NCBI GenBank assembly: GCA_002354655.1
Contig: DELY01000053.1
Span: 20,476 to 84,475 of the forward strand
Direction: 5' to 3'
Length of the DNA stretch: 64,000 nucleotides
Source of the DNA: Pseudomonas sp. UBA2684
Lineage (GTDB): Bacteria > Pseudomonadota > Gammaproteobacteria > Pseudomonadales > Pseudomonadaceae
Shown: positions 7,960-17,800 of the stretch, one piece after another
Layout of the letters: each line of letters starts with the position of its first letter
Position numbering within the stretch: position 1 is the stretch's first letter
Made by a program: the position numbers and the translations under genes
Notes under the pieces: generated by a model
Database searches by the model: none
Seen by the model: only the letters and a program-made list of their open reading frames with translations
What the model was told of the DNA's origin: nothing

Positions 7960-8904
7960 CTAGTTGCTCGACAGGCGGTCGCCGCGCTCGAACCGCCAAG
8001 TGCGGATGATTTCCAGGCGGTCGACATCGGCCAGGTCGCCGGTAAAGGGCGCGAAGGGTGCGGCGAGGCGCACGATACGCTGTGCTGCCTGGTCGAGCAG
8101 GCTATGGCCGGAGGATTCGAGTACCTGGACTTCATATAAGGTGCCGTCGCGGTTGATCGACACCAGCAAGCGCAGGTTGCCATAAATCTGTTGGCGGCGA
8201 GCGTCGTCCGGGTAGTTGAGGTTGCCGATGCGTTCGACCTTCTTGCGCCACTCGTCCTTATACCAGGCGCCTTTGTCGCGCATGGTCGAGGCGGCGTTGA
8301 GGCGGTGGATCTTCGGGCGTTTGGCGTATTGCTGAATGTCCTGAGCCAGTTCGGCTTCCAGGCTGGCAATTTCTGCCGATAACTGCGCGCTGTCGAACAC
8401 CGGTGCCGGACGCACTTGTGGGACTGGCTTGCTTTCTTCGCGCTTGACTGGGGTTTTTTGCGGCTGCGGGGCGCGGGTGGCGACGGCGGCTTTTGGGGCT
8501 TCCTGGCGAACCGCGGGTTGTTGCGGGGCGGCCGGCGGGGTCACGCGTTTGACTTGGGTGTCCTGGAATAGCGCCTGCTCGGTGGTCTTGGGCGCGGCCT
8601 TGTGTTCCAGGGTGCCGCTACCTTGCTGGTTGTCTTGGGCGAGGAAGTCGGCCTCTTTGGGCTTCTCCTCACTCTTGAAGGTCGACAGGGTGATTTCCAG
8701 GGTTTTGCTGATCTGACTGGGCTCGGCCAGGGTGAAGCCCAGGCCGAGGATTAGTGCGGCATGCAGCGCCGCCGCGAGGAACAGGGTGAAGCCCAGGCGA
8801 TCCGCCGGGCGGACGCCGGTGGGGAGCGAATCGGGTGGGGTAGCGGCTGCGTTCATCGTGTTCGGGGTCAGCTCAGGTTGCCGCGCAGTCTGCCGAGGGC
8901 TCAT
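7960..8904 (-). CDS. tonB: TonB-family energy transducer
   Basis: A 314-residue inner membrane protein. A cytoplasmic N-terminal stretch is followed by one membrane helix (about residues 39-60, FTLFLAAALHAALILGLGF), a Pro/Ala/Lys-rich periplasmic linker (about 85-170), and a C-terminal TonB-like domain (NLRLLVSINRDGTLYEVQVLESSGHSLLDQAA) that contacts outer membrane receptors. By position it is the orthologue of P. aeruginosa PA0406 (TonB3), which has been linked to twitching motility. The gene follows gshB closely on the same strand. An internal ATG (MNAAATPP, 48 bases in) could be the true start; neither start has a clear ribosome binding site. Confidence 0.88.
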   Translation of the reverse strand: MSPRQTARQPELTPNTMNAAATPPDSLPTGVRPADRLGFTLFLAAALHAALILGLGFTLAEPSQISKTLEITLSTFKSEEKPKEADFLAQDNQQGSGTLEHKAAPKTTEQALFQDTQVKRVTPPAAPQQPAVRQEAPKAAVATRAPQPQKTPVKREESKPVPQVRPAPVFDSAQLSAEIASLEAELAQDIQQYAKRPKIHRLNAASTMRDKGAWYKDEWRKKVERIGNLNYPDDARRQQIYGNLRLLVSINRDGTLYEVQVLESSGHSLLDQAAQRIVRLAAPFAPFTGDLADVDRLEIIRTWRFERGDRLSSN

Positions 8905-8912
8905 GCAAAAGT

Positions 8913-9875
8913 CTATGAAGCACTGCGCGCATTGAGCTTCTCGGCAATCTTATCCATCAAGCGTTCGCCGATGCGCGTATCGAAGGCCGCATCGATCTCG
9001 CGGATGCAGGTCGGGCTGGTCACGTTGATCTCGGTCAGGTGCTCGCCAATCACGTCCAGACCAACGAACAGCAGGCCTTTCTCGCGCAGGCTCGGACCGA
9101 CTGCGGCGGCAATCTCGCGGTCGCGCTCGCTCAATGGTCGCGCTTCGCCGCGGCCACCTGCGGCCAGGTTGCCACGGGTCTCGCCGGCAGCCGGGATGCG
9201 CGCTAGGCAGTATGGCACCGGCTCGCCGTCAATCATCAGAATGCGCTTGTCGCCGTCCTTGATCGCCGGCAGATAGCCTTGCGCCATGATCTGCTGGGTA
9301 TCGTGGGCGGTAAGGGTCTCGAGAATCACCGAGAGGTTGGGGTCGCCCTCGCGGTGGCGAAATATCATCGATCCGCCCATGCCATCGAGGGGTTTGAGAA
9401 TGATGTCACGCTGCTCTTTGGCAAACTCGCGCAGAATGTCGGATCGACGGCTGACCAGGGTCGGCGGTGTGTACTGGGGAAACTGGGTAGCAAAGAATTT
9501 TTCGTTGCAGTCGCGCAGGCTCTGCGGCCGATTGACCACCAGCACGCCGGCTTGCTCGGCTTGTTCCAGCAGATAGGTGGAGTAGACGAACTCGTTGTCG
9601 AAGGGCGGGTCCTTGCGCATCAGGATCACGTCCAGCTCGCTCAACGGCATGTCCTGCTCGTCGCCTAGCTCGAACCAGCGTTGCGGGTCGTTGAACACCT
9701 TGAGTGCACAGGTGCGCGCGCGGGCCTGGCCCTTGGCCTGGTAGAGATCCTTCTGCTCCATATAGAAGAGGGTCCAGCCGCGTGCCTGGGCGGCCAGCAA
9801 CATGGCCAGCGAGCTGTCTTTCTTGAAGGCGATCTGGGCGATGGGGTCCATGACTATGCCGAGGCGAACGCTCAT
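8913..9875 (-). CDS. gshB: Glutathione synthetase
   Basis: An ATP-grasp enzyme joining gamma-glutamylcysteine and glycine, the last step of glutathione synthesis. The N-terminal MSVRLGIVMDPIAQIAFKKD and the glycine-rich DGMGGSMIFRH loop are diagnostic. The start at 9875 gives 320 residues, close to the usual length, with ACGGAGAA eight bases upstream. A longer reading frame extends 84 bases further upstream but is not family-like. It is transcribed away from pilG. Confidence 0.96.
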   Translation of the reverse strand: MSVRLGIVMDPIAQIAFKKDSSLAMLLAAQARGWTLFYMEQKDLYQAKGQARARTCALKVFNDPQRWFELGDEQDMPLSELDVILMRKDPPFDNEFVYSTYLLEQAEQAGVLVVNRPQSLRDCNEKFFATQFPQYTPPTLVSRRSDILREFAKEQRDIILKPLDGMGGSMIFRHREGDPNLSVILETLTAHDTQQIMAQGYLPAIKDGDKRILMIDGEPVPYCLARIPAAGETRGNLAAGGRGEARPLSERDREIAAAVGPSLREKGLLFVGLDVIGEHLTEINVTSPTCIREIDAAFDTRIGERLMDKIAEKLNARSAS

Positions 9876-10113
9876 GGGGATTCTCCGTGAAGGGCGGCAA
9901 CTAAAGGGGGCCGAGGCGGCGTGTGGCGCCAGGGTGGCGCTGAGCGGCCGGGTGGTCAAGGAAAAAACCTTGCCCTTCCGCGGCTTATAGCTTGCATGTA
10001 GAGAGTGTGCTAAAAAGGCCCGACGATTGGGTTGCAGCCCATCGGTGGCAGGGCCTCAGGCGCACTGATATAACGCAAAAATAACGACTCACCGAGGCGA
10101 TGGTAGGGCAAAC

Positions 10114-10521
10114 ATGGAACAGCATTCCGAAGGTTTGAGGGTGATGGTGATCGACGACTCTAAAACGATTCGTCGTACCGCAGAAACCCTACTAAAGAAG
10201 GTGGGTTGCGAGGTGATTACCGCGGTAGACGGCTTCGATGCTTTGGCAAAGATTGCCGATACCCACCCGAGTATCATTTTTGTCGACATCATGATGCCGC
10301 GGCTCGATGGCTATCAAACCTGTGCCCTGATCAAGAATAACAGTGCTTTCAAATCCACCCCGGTGATCATGCTGTCCTCTAAGGACGGTTTGTTCGACAA
10401 GGCCAAGGGTCGCATCGTCGGCTCCGATCAGTACCTGACCAAGCCCTTCAGCAAAGAAGAGCTGCTCGGTGCGATCAAGGCGCATGTGCCCGACTTTACC
10501 CCGGTGGAACAAGCATCCTGA
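10114..10521 (+). CDS. pilG: Twitching motility response regulator PilG
   Basis: A single-domain CheY-like receiver of 135 residues in the Pil-Chp system. It promotes pilus extension and cAMP signalling downstream of ChpA. Acidic pocket residues are in MVIDDSK, the phospho-acceptor is Asp58 in FVDIMMP, and the conserved lysine is in YLTKPF. It is the first gene of the pilGHIJK-chpABC cluster; its promoter should lie in the 238 bases between gshB and pilG, which are otherwise empty. Confidence 0.97.
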   Translation: MEQHSEGLRVMVIDDSKTIRRTAETLLKKVGCEVITAVDGFDALAKIADTHPSIIFVDIMMPRLDGYQTCALIKNNSAFKSTPVIMLSSKDGLFDKAKGRIVGSDQYLTKPFSKEELLGAIKAHVPDFTPVEQAS

Positions 10522-10569
10522 CGTCTGGCTGGACAGCCTTAGACGCCTCTTCATGTATTGGGAAACACC

Positions 10570-10935
10570 ATGGCTCGAATTCTGATTGTTGATGACTCGC
10601 CGACCGAGATGTACAAATTGACTGCCATGCTGGAAAAGCACGGTCATCAAGTGCTCAAGGCGGAAAATGGCGCGGACGGCGTTGCTCTGGCGCGCCAGGA
10701 AAAGCCCGATGCGGTACTGATGGACATCGTCATGCCTGGCCTCAACGGCTTTCAGGCGACCCGTCAGCTGACCAAAGATGCGGACACCAGCCACATCCCG
10801 GTGATCATCGTCACCACCAAAGATCAAGAAACCGACAAGGTCTGGGGCAAGCGCCAAGGCGCGAAAGACTACCTGACCAAGCCGGTCGACGAAGAGACAC
10901 TGCTGAAAACCCTGAATGCGGTATTGGCCGGCTGA
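10570..10935 (+). CDS. pilH: Twitching motility response regulator PilH
   Basis: A 121-residue CheY-like receiver that antagonises or balances PilG in control of pilus retraction. Asp52 in LMDIVMPGLNG is the phosphorylation site, and DYLTKPVDEETLL carries the conserved Lys. The start is the ATG giving MARILIVDDSPTEMYK, as in known PilH; a TTG four codons upstream is in frame but unneeded. It lies 48 bases after pilG. Confidence 0.97.
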   Translation: MARILIVDDSPTEMYKLTAMLEKHGHQVLKAENGADGVALARQEKPDAVLMDIVMPGLNGFQATRQLTKDADTSHIPVIIVTTKDQETDKVWGKRQGAKDYLTKPVDEETLLKTLNAVLAG

Positions 10936-10983
10936 TAATGCCGTGCAGGTCCGTAATTAAATAAGAAGAAGGCCACGGTTGGC

Positions 10984-11520
10984 ATGTCGGACGCGCAGAC
11001 TCCCTTTCAAACCCTCCTCGGAATCGACCAGCGTTGTCGATTGCTGGCGGCTGGCCTGCCTTCGCAGCAGTCGGCTGTACAGACCTGGAGCGGTATTGGT
11101 TTTCGCATGGGCGAGCGCTTGTTCGTCGCGCCGATGGGTGAGGTCGGCGAAGTGCTGCATGAGCCGCGTCATACCTTGTTGCCCGGCGTGAAAAACTGGG
11201 TCAAGGGTGTGGCTAACGTGCGTGGCCGGTTGCTGCCGGTGATGGATCTGTGTGGTTTCTTCGGCAATGAGCTGTCGCCACTGCGCAAGCAACGGCGGGT
11301 GCTGGTGGTCGATCACCAGGATGTATTCGCCGGCCTCACGGTCGATGAAGTGTTCGGCATGCAGCATTTCCCAGTGGACACCTTCTCCGAGCAGCTGCCG
11401 CCGCTCGAGGCGTCCATTCAGCCATTCATTCACGGTGTCTTTCAACGCGAGCAGCCCTGGTTGGTGTTCAGCCCACATGCGCTGGCCCAGCATCCGGGGT
11501 TTCTCGATGTGGCGTATTAA
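10984..11520 (+). CDS. pilI: Pil-Chp CheW-like adaptor PilI
   Basis: A 178-residue CheW-domain scaffold linking the receptor PilJ to the kinase ChpA. Typical segments are GEVGEVLHEPRHTLLPGVKNWVKGVANVRGRLLPVMDL and the following beta-barrel half with VDEVFGMQ. AAGAAGG is located upstream of the start. The gene lies between pilH and pilJ in the usual order. Confidence 0.96.
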   Translation: MSDAQTPFQTLLGIDQRCRLLAAGLPSQQSAVQTWSGIGFRMGERLFVAPMGEVGEVLHEPRHTLLPGVKNWVKGVANVRGRLLPVMDLCGFFGNELSPLRKQRRVLVVDHQDVFAGLTVDEVFGMQHFPVDTFSEQLPPLEASIQPFIHGVFQREQPWLVFSPHALAQHPGFLDVAY

Positions 11521-11604
11521 CAGCTTTTCGGTTGGGTCGGCTTTGCCGGCCTTTTGGCGTTACATGGGAACCGTAGTGCGGTCGGTCCAGGCGGGGGCCA
11601 GTTA

Positions 11605-13650
11605 ATGAAAAAACTAAATACAGGCAATCTATTCGCGGGTACGCGCAGCAGTACGCTGATCGCAGGACTGTTTATCGTCCTGATCGTTTCCATCGTGCTG
11701 TTGTTCGCCAACTTCGCCTACATCAACACCCAATCGAACTACGATACGGAATACATCAGCCACTCCGGTGAGCTGCGGGTTCTGTCCCAGCGTATCGCCA
11801 AGAACGCCACCGAAGCGGCGGCGGGCACCTCGGAGGCGTTTGGGTTGTTGCGCGATGCGCGCAACGACTTCCAGACCCGTTGGGGCTACCTGACCGACGG
11901 TAACGAAGAGGGCGGCGTGCCGCCTGCTCCGGAAGCTGTGCAAGCGCAGATGGCTGCCGTGCAGCAGGATTGGGACAGCCTGCGGCAGAATACCGATGCC
12001 ATTCTGGCCAGCGAACAAACCGTTCTTTCCCTGCACCAGGTAGCCGCCACGTTGGCGGAAACCATTCCGCAGTTGCAGGTCGAGTACGAAGAAGTGGTCG
12101 ACATCCTGCTGGAAAGCGGCGCGCCCGCGGCCCAGGTTTCGGTCGCTCAGCGTCAGTCGCTGCTCGCCGAACGTATCCTTGGTTCGGTGAACAAGGTGCT
12201 CGCCGGTGACGACGATTCGGTACAGGCCGCCGACATGTTCGGTCGCGACGCCAGTCTGTTTGGTCGCGTACTGGCAGCGATGCTCGAAGGCAACGCGGCG
12301 ATGGAAATCGCCCAGGTGAACGACGAGGAAGCCCTCGAACGTTTGGCGGAAATTTCCGAACTCTTCGAATTCGTTTCTGGCTCGGTGGACGAGATTCTCG
12401 AAACCTCGCCGGAACTGTTCCAGGTGCGCGAGTCGGCCAACGGCATCTTCAGCGTGTCGCAGACCCTGCTGGACAAGGCCTCGGAGCTGGCTTCCGGCTT
12501 CGAAGACCTGGCCGACGGTCGTGCCCTGAATACCCTGATCGGCTATGTGCTGGGCGCTCTGGCCTTGGGCTCGATCATCCTCATTGGTATCGTCATGGTG
12601 CGTGAAACCAACCGCCGCCTGAGCGAGACCGCCGAGAAGAACGAACGTAACCAGGCGGCCATTCTGCGTCTGCTCGATGAAATCGCCGACCTCGCCGACG
12701 GTGACTTGACCGTGGCCGCGACGGTAACCGAAGACTTCACCGGCGCCATCGCTGACTCCATCAACTACTCCATCGACCAGCTGCGTGATCTGGTCGCAAC
12801 GATCAACCTGACCGCCGTTCAGGTGGCGGGTGCCGCCCAGGAAACCCAGGCCACGGCGATGCACCTGGCTGAGGCTTCCGAGCACCAGGCCCAGGAAATT
12901 GCCGGCGCATCGGCGGCGATCAACGAAATGGCCGTGTCGATTGACCAGGTATCGGCGAACGCCTCGGAATCCTCCGCGGTAGCGGAACGTTCCGTAGCCA
13001 TCGCCAACAAAGGCAACGAAGTGGTGCACAACACCATCACCGGCATGGATAACATCCGTGAGCAGATCCAGGACACCTCGAAGCGGATCAAGCGCCTCGG
13101 TGAATCGTCCCAGGAGATTGGTGACATCGTTAGCCTGATTAACGACATTGCCGACCAGACCAACATCCTCGCACTGAACGCCGCGATCCAGGCCTCCATG
13201 GCCGGTGACGCAGGCCGAGGCTTCGCCGTGGTAGCGGACGAAGTACAGCGCCTTGCTGAACGTTCCTCTGCCGCAACCAAGCAGATCGAGGCGCTGGTTA
13301 AGACGATTCAGACCGACACCAACGAAGCGGTTATCTCGATGGAGCAAACCACCTCCGAAGTGGTGCGCGGTGCTCGTCTGGCGCAGGACGCCGGGGTGGC
13401 CCTGGAAGAGATCGAGAAGGTATCCAAGACCCTCGCGGCCTTGATCCAGAACATCTCCAACGCGGCGCGTCAGCAGGCTTCGTCGGCCGGTCACATCTCC
13501 AACACCATGAACGTGATCCAGGAGATCACCTCGCAGACTTCATCTGGTACCACCGCCACCGCCAAGAGCATTGGTAACTTGGCCAAGATGGCCAGTGAGA
13601 TGCGTAAGTCGGTGTCCGGCTTTACCTTGCCGGACGGGGAGCAGGCTTAA
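11605..13650 (+). CDS. pilJ: Twitching motility methyl-accepting chemoreceptor PilJ
   Basis: The 681-residue chemoreceptor of the Pil-Chp system. The first membrane helix is at about residues 15-40 ([21 protein letters not shown]). A large periplasmic part holds two PilJ-type repeats ([32 protein letters not shown]), followed by a second helix near 310-330, HAMP, and a signalling domain with the hairpin tip [16 protein letters not shown]. The tip reads [20 protein letters not shown] rather than the usual IEAARAGE, as in PilJ. The start [12 protein letters not shown] matches the family; an in-frame ATG 51 bases upstream lacks support. Confidence 0.97.
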   Translation: MKKLNTGNLFAGTRSSTLIAGLFIVLIVSIVLLFANFAYINTQSNYDTEYISHSGELRVLSQRIAKNATEAAAGTSEAFGLLRDARNDFQTRWGYLTDGNEEGGVPPAPEAVQAQMAAVQQDWDSLRQNTDAILASEQTVLSLHQVAATLAETIPQLQVEYEEVVDILLESGAPAAQVSVAQRQSLLAERILGSVNKVLAGDDDSVQAADMFGRDASLFGRVLAAMLEGNAAMEIAQVNDEEALERLAEISELFEFVSGSVDEILETSPELFQVRESANGIFSVSQTLLDKASELASGFEDLADGRALNTLIGYVLGALALGSIILIGIVMVRETNRRLSETAEKNERNQAAILRLLDEIADLADGDLTVAATVTEDFTGAIADSINYSIDQLRDLVATINLTAVQVAGAAQETQATAMHLAEASEHQAQEIAGASAAINEMAVSIDQVSANASESSAVAERSVAIANKGNEVVHNTITGMDNIREQIQDTSKRIKRLGESSQEIGDIVSLINDIADQTNILALNAAIQASMAGDAGRGFAVVADEVQRLAERSSAATKQIEALVKTIQTDTNEAVISMEQTTSEVVRGARLAQDAGVALEEIEKVSKTLAALIQNISNAARQQASSAGHISNTMNVIQEITSQTSSGTTATAKSIGNLAKMASEMRKSVSGFTLPDGEQA

Positions 13651-13694
13651 GCGAGCGCGGCACGGCGGTCCGTAAGGGGCGCCAGCCGAAGCCC

Positions 13695-14576
13695 ATGGCC
13701 ATGAGCGAGGGGCACACCATGCAGTCAGGCGTCTGGGCCTTGCAACCCTTGGTGGACATGTCCGCCGCGGAGTTTCGTGCTTGGCAGGCGTTGCTCGAAG
13801 AGCGTACTGGAGTGGTTATCAGTGAGCAGCGTCGGGCGTTTCTGCAGACCAACCTGAGTGCGCGCATGCGTGAGCTGGGGGTGGCGGATTACGCCAGCTA
13901 TTACAGCCAGGTGACCAATGGCCCACGCGGTGCGGTGGAGTGGTCGACCTTGCTGGATCGTTTGACCGTGCAGGAAACCCGTTTTTTCCGCCATCGACCG
14001 TCTTTCGAAGTGCTCGAAAGCTACCTGCGCGAGCGTCTGGCGCAAGGTCTGCAACGGCCGTTGGAGTTGTGGAGTGTGGGCTGTTCAAGCGGTGAAGAGC
14101 CGTATTCGCTGGCGATCAGCGCCGCTGAAGTATTGCGCGATACCGAGCAGCCCGAGCACTTTGGCGTGACCGGCACTGACATCAGCCTGAACGCCCTGAG
14201 CAAGGCGCGCGATGGCCAGTATGGTGCGCGCAAGTTGGAACAGATGGACACAGACCTGTGTCAGCGCTATTTCGCGACCCAGGCCGATGGACGCTTCAAA
14301 GTAGTGCCGAGCCTGGCGGCGCGTGTGTGTTGCGCCAAGCTTAATGTGCTGGAACTGGCGAAGGCGCCAATGTCCGGTATGGATGTCATTTTTTGTCAGA
14401 ACTTGCTGATCTATTTTCGTCGCTGGCGTCGCCGCGAGATCCTCAATCGCCTGGCCGAGCGCCTGGCACCGGGTGGTCTGCTGGTGGTGGGGGTCGGTGA
14501 AGTGGTCGGTTGGCAGCACCCGGAGTTGCTCCCGGTGGCCGACGAGCGAGTGCTGGCGTTTACCCGCAAGGGATAG
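13695..14576 (+). CDS. pilK: Pil-Chp methyltransferase PilK (CheR family)
   Basis: A 293-residue SAM-dependent glutamate methyltransferase expected to methylate PilJ. The N-terminal helical CheR_N part is followed by LLDRLTVQETRFFRHRPSFEVL, the SAM site ELWSVGCSSGEEPYSLAI, and FGVTGTDISLNALSKAR. An FCQNLLIYF motif is where CheR proteins carry the CRNVLIYF segment. ATG codons at 13695, 13701 and 13719 are all possible starts. A MITE-like repeat begins directly after its stop codon, separating it from chpA. Confidence 0.95.
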   Translation: MAMSEGHTMQSGVWALQPLVDMSAAEFRAWQALLEERTGVVISEQRRAFLQTNLSARMRELGVADYASYYSQVTNGPRGAVEWSTLLDRLTVQETRFFRHRPSFEVLESYLRERLAQGLQRPLELWSVGCSSGEEPYSLAISAAEVLRDTEQPEHFGVTGTDISLNALSKARDGQYGARKLEQMDTDLCQRYFATQADGRFKVVPSLAARVCCAKLNVLELAKAPMSGMDVIFCQNLLIYFRRWRRREILNRLAERLAPGGLLVVGVGEVVGWQHPELLPVADERVLAFTRKG

Positions 14577-14781
14577 CAGGCCGTTGAAAAATGTAGGCGA
14601 GGCAGCCAGTGCAAGGCGCAACGACCAACGGGAGTAACAGCCGAAGGGCGAGCGCCAGCGAGTCAAAACAGGCGAGGACGCGACTGGGGTCGCATTCGAC
14701 TTTACGAGCGGTAAATGGGGCTCGCATCCGAGCCTGCTTTTAACGCAGCGATGGCAACGCAGGTAGTTTTTCAACAGCCTG
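14577..14781 (-). repeat. MITE-like element, copy A (205 bp, between pilK and chpA)
   Basis: A non-coding element with imperfect terminal inverted repeats: CAGGCCGTTGAAAAATGTAG at the left, and the complement of CAGGCTGTTGAAAAACTACC at the right. It starts immediately after the pilK stop. Its reverse complement aligns along its length with the element at 38220-38431, so it is oriented opposite to that copy. No transposase is present, so it would be a non-autonomous element mobilised in trans or a relic. It interrupts the Pil-Chp gene string without breaking a gene. Confidence 0.85.
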
Positions 14782-14815
14782 ATAAGGCAGAGCCAAGTAT
14801 ATGAGTGGAGTGGCT

Positions 14816-17800
14816 ATGGGTGATCGGCACGACTATGTCGCCCTGGAGTGGGTCAAAGGCGAAATCGCGGAAACCCTGAAGCAGGCGCGCCAAGCCCTGG
14901 AGGCGTTCGTCGAGAACCCGCAGGATCCGACGCGCATGCGCTTCTGCCTGACCTACGTGCACCAGGTTCACGGCACTCTGCAGATGGTGGAGTTCTACGG
15001 CGCAGCGTTGCTCGCCGAAGAGATGGAGCACCTGGCCCAGGCGCTGATGGAAGGCCGCGTGACCAACCAGGGCGAAGCCCTGGAAGTGTTGATGCAGGCG
15101 ATTCTGCAGCTGCCGGTGTACCTCGACCGCATCCAGACTGCGCGGCGCGACCTGCCGATGGTGGTACTGCCGCTGCTCAACGATCTACGTGCGGCCCGTG
15201 GCGAGAAGCTGCTGTCGGAAACCAGCCTGTTCTCCCCCGATATGTCCGGGCGCATGCCGGCGTTGTCCGTCGAGTCCCTGGCCGAGCTGCGCACGGCGGA
15301 ACTGCCGGTGCTGCTGCGCAAGCTGCGGCAGATGCTGCAAATGGCCTTGGTCGGGGTGATCCGCAACCAGGACCTGGCGACCAACCTGGGTTACATGGCG
15401 CGGGTGTTTGCGCGCCTGGAAAACCTTTGTAAAGACGCGCCGCTTGGGCCGTTGTGGCAGATCGCCTCGGGCCTCGTCGAGGGGTTGGCCAATGGCAGCG
15501 TGGTCAACGGCACGTCGATGCGCACCCTGTTGCGTCAGGTCGACAAAGAGCTCAAGCGACTGTCGGAACAAGGTGCGGATGGGATTAACCAGGCCGCGCC
15601 CGATGAACTGACCAAGAATCTGCTGTTCTATGTGGCCAAGGCGCCCGCGCAGTCGCCACGTATCCGCACCCTGAAAGAGCAATACCGCCTCGACGACGCC
15701 CTGCCGGACAACGAGGTGGTCGACGAAGAGCGGGCCCGCCTGGCCGGGCCGGACCGCGATGCCATGCGTTCGGTGGTCGGTGCCCTCTGCGAAGAGTTGG
15801 TGCGGGTCAAGGACAGCCTCGATCTGTTCGTACGCAGCGATCGTCAGCAGGTCAGCGATCTGGAGACCTTGCTGGCGCCGCTCAAGCAAATCGCCGACAC
15901 CCTGGCGGTTCTGGGTTTTGCCCAGCCGCGCAAAGTCATCGTCGACCAGATCGACGTGGTGCATGGCCTGTCCCTGGGCAAGCAAGAGCCAAGCGATGCG
16001 GTGTTGATGGATGTCGCGGGGGCGCTGTTGTATGTCGAGGCGACCCTGGCCGGAATGGTCGGCCCTGCGGAAGACGGGGGCCGCGAAGAGAGCCACCTGC
16101 CGACCACCGATGTCGCGCAGATTCACCAGCTGGTGATCAAGGAAGCGCGCAACGGCCTGGAGCAGGCCAAAGACGCGATCATCGAATTTATCGCCTCGCA
16201 GTGGAACCACGAACACCTGGCCCGTGTGCCCGAGCTGTTGACCCAGGTGCGTGGCGGTCTGGCGATGATTCCGCTGGCGCGTGCCGCGGAACTGTTGAAT
16301 GCCTGCAACCGCTATATCCAGGAACAGCTGCTGGCGCGCAAGGCCGTGCCGAATTGGCAGAGCCTCGACACCCTGGCCGATGCGATCACCAGCGTCGAGT
16401 ACTACCTGGAACGCTTAGCCGAAGATCACGCCACCCAGGGTGACCTGATTCTCGACGTGGCTGAGGAAAGCCTGGAGAGCCTGGGCTATCCGCTGAAAGA
16501 AAAACCTTCGATTCTTGACCGCGTCGAGCCGTTGCCGGAGCCTCCGGCACCGCTTGCCGATCCCCTGCATGACATCGAAGTGTTGGCCGACGAACCGCTC
16601 GACAGTGAGTGGTCGAGCGACGCGCTGGACGATTCCACGCCAGCGCTCAGCCTTGAGCCGGCAGACGAACTGAGTAGCGCATTTGCCGAGTTGGACGGTA
16701 CGGCCGCCGAGCCGGTGGTGTCGTCACTCGTCACTGACCCGTCGCTGGAAACCGATCTGCAAGCGCTTGACTTCAGCGTCGAGTTGCCGGATGACGCCCC
16801 CCTGCCAATGCTGGAGTTCAGCGAAGAGCCGGGCCTGCCGTTCAGTGGCGAAGAGCTGCAACTGGACGAGCTGAGTCTGGACGAACTGAACAGCCCGGCC
16901 AATTGGGATGAAGCCGAACTGGCATCGTTGGAGCTGCCGGACATCGAGTTGCCGAGTGCGCCGGAAATTTTTGCCGAGCCGCTGGCACCGGTGGAAAAAC
17001 CGCTGTCGATGGCCGATGTGATGGCCGCGCCGGTGCAAGCGATCAACCCTCCGGCGCATGACGTGCCGCCGAGTTTACTGCCGCCACCGGCCGACGAAGA
17101 GCCGATTGATGACGAGTTGCTGGAAGTCTTCATCGAGGAAGCCGGCGAAGTGCTGGAAACCATTGCCGAGTACTTGCCGCAATGGTCCGTAAACCCTGAT
17201 AACAAAGAGGCCCTGAGCGAAGTGCGCCGCGCCTTCCACACCCTCAAGGGCAGTGGTCGGATGGTCCGTGCACTGGTGATCGGCGAGCTGGCCTGGTCGA
17301 TCGAAAACCTCTTCAACCGCTTGCTCGATCGCAGCATCCAGCCGAGTGCCGAGGTGCAGCAGGTGGTTGACGACGTCGTCGCGCTGATGCCGGCGTTGGT
17401 TGACGAGTTTGCTGCCAAGGCCCAGCGCCAGCGCGACGATGTCGACCTGCTGGCCGCGGCCGCCCACGCCCTGGCGAAAGGCCAACACCTCCCAAAATCT
17501 GACGCCCCGGCTGCATCGGTAGCCGAGCCTGCGGGCGAACTTGAGGCTGCCGCAGCTGTGGATGACGACGCCGAAGTGCTCGATGGCGAGCTCCTCGACA
17601 GCGAGCCTCTCGATGGCGAGCCCCTCGATCCGCAGCTGTTGGAGATTTTCCGCAACGAGGCGGAAACCCATCTCGATACCCTGGTGGGTTTCCTTACCGA
17701 TTGCGCCCAGGAACTGCCGCAACCGGTTACCGACGACTTGCAACGTGCCCTGCATACGCTCAAGGGCAGCGCCTACATGGCCGGTATTCTGCCGGTGGCG

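Noticed and set aside
11554-11604. Longer PilJ start
   Set aside because: The added residues are not part of known PilJ, which begins MKK(L/I)N(T/A)GNLFAG.
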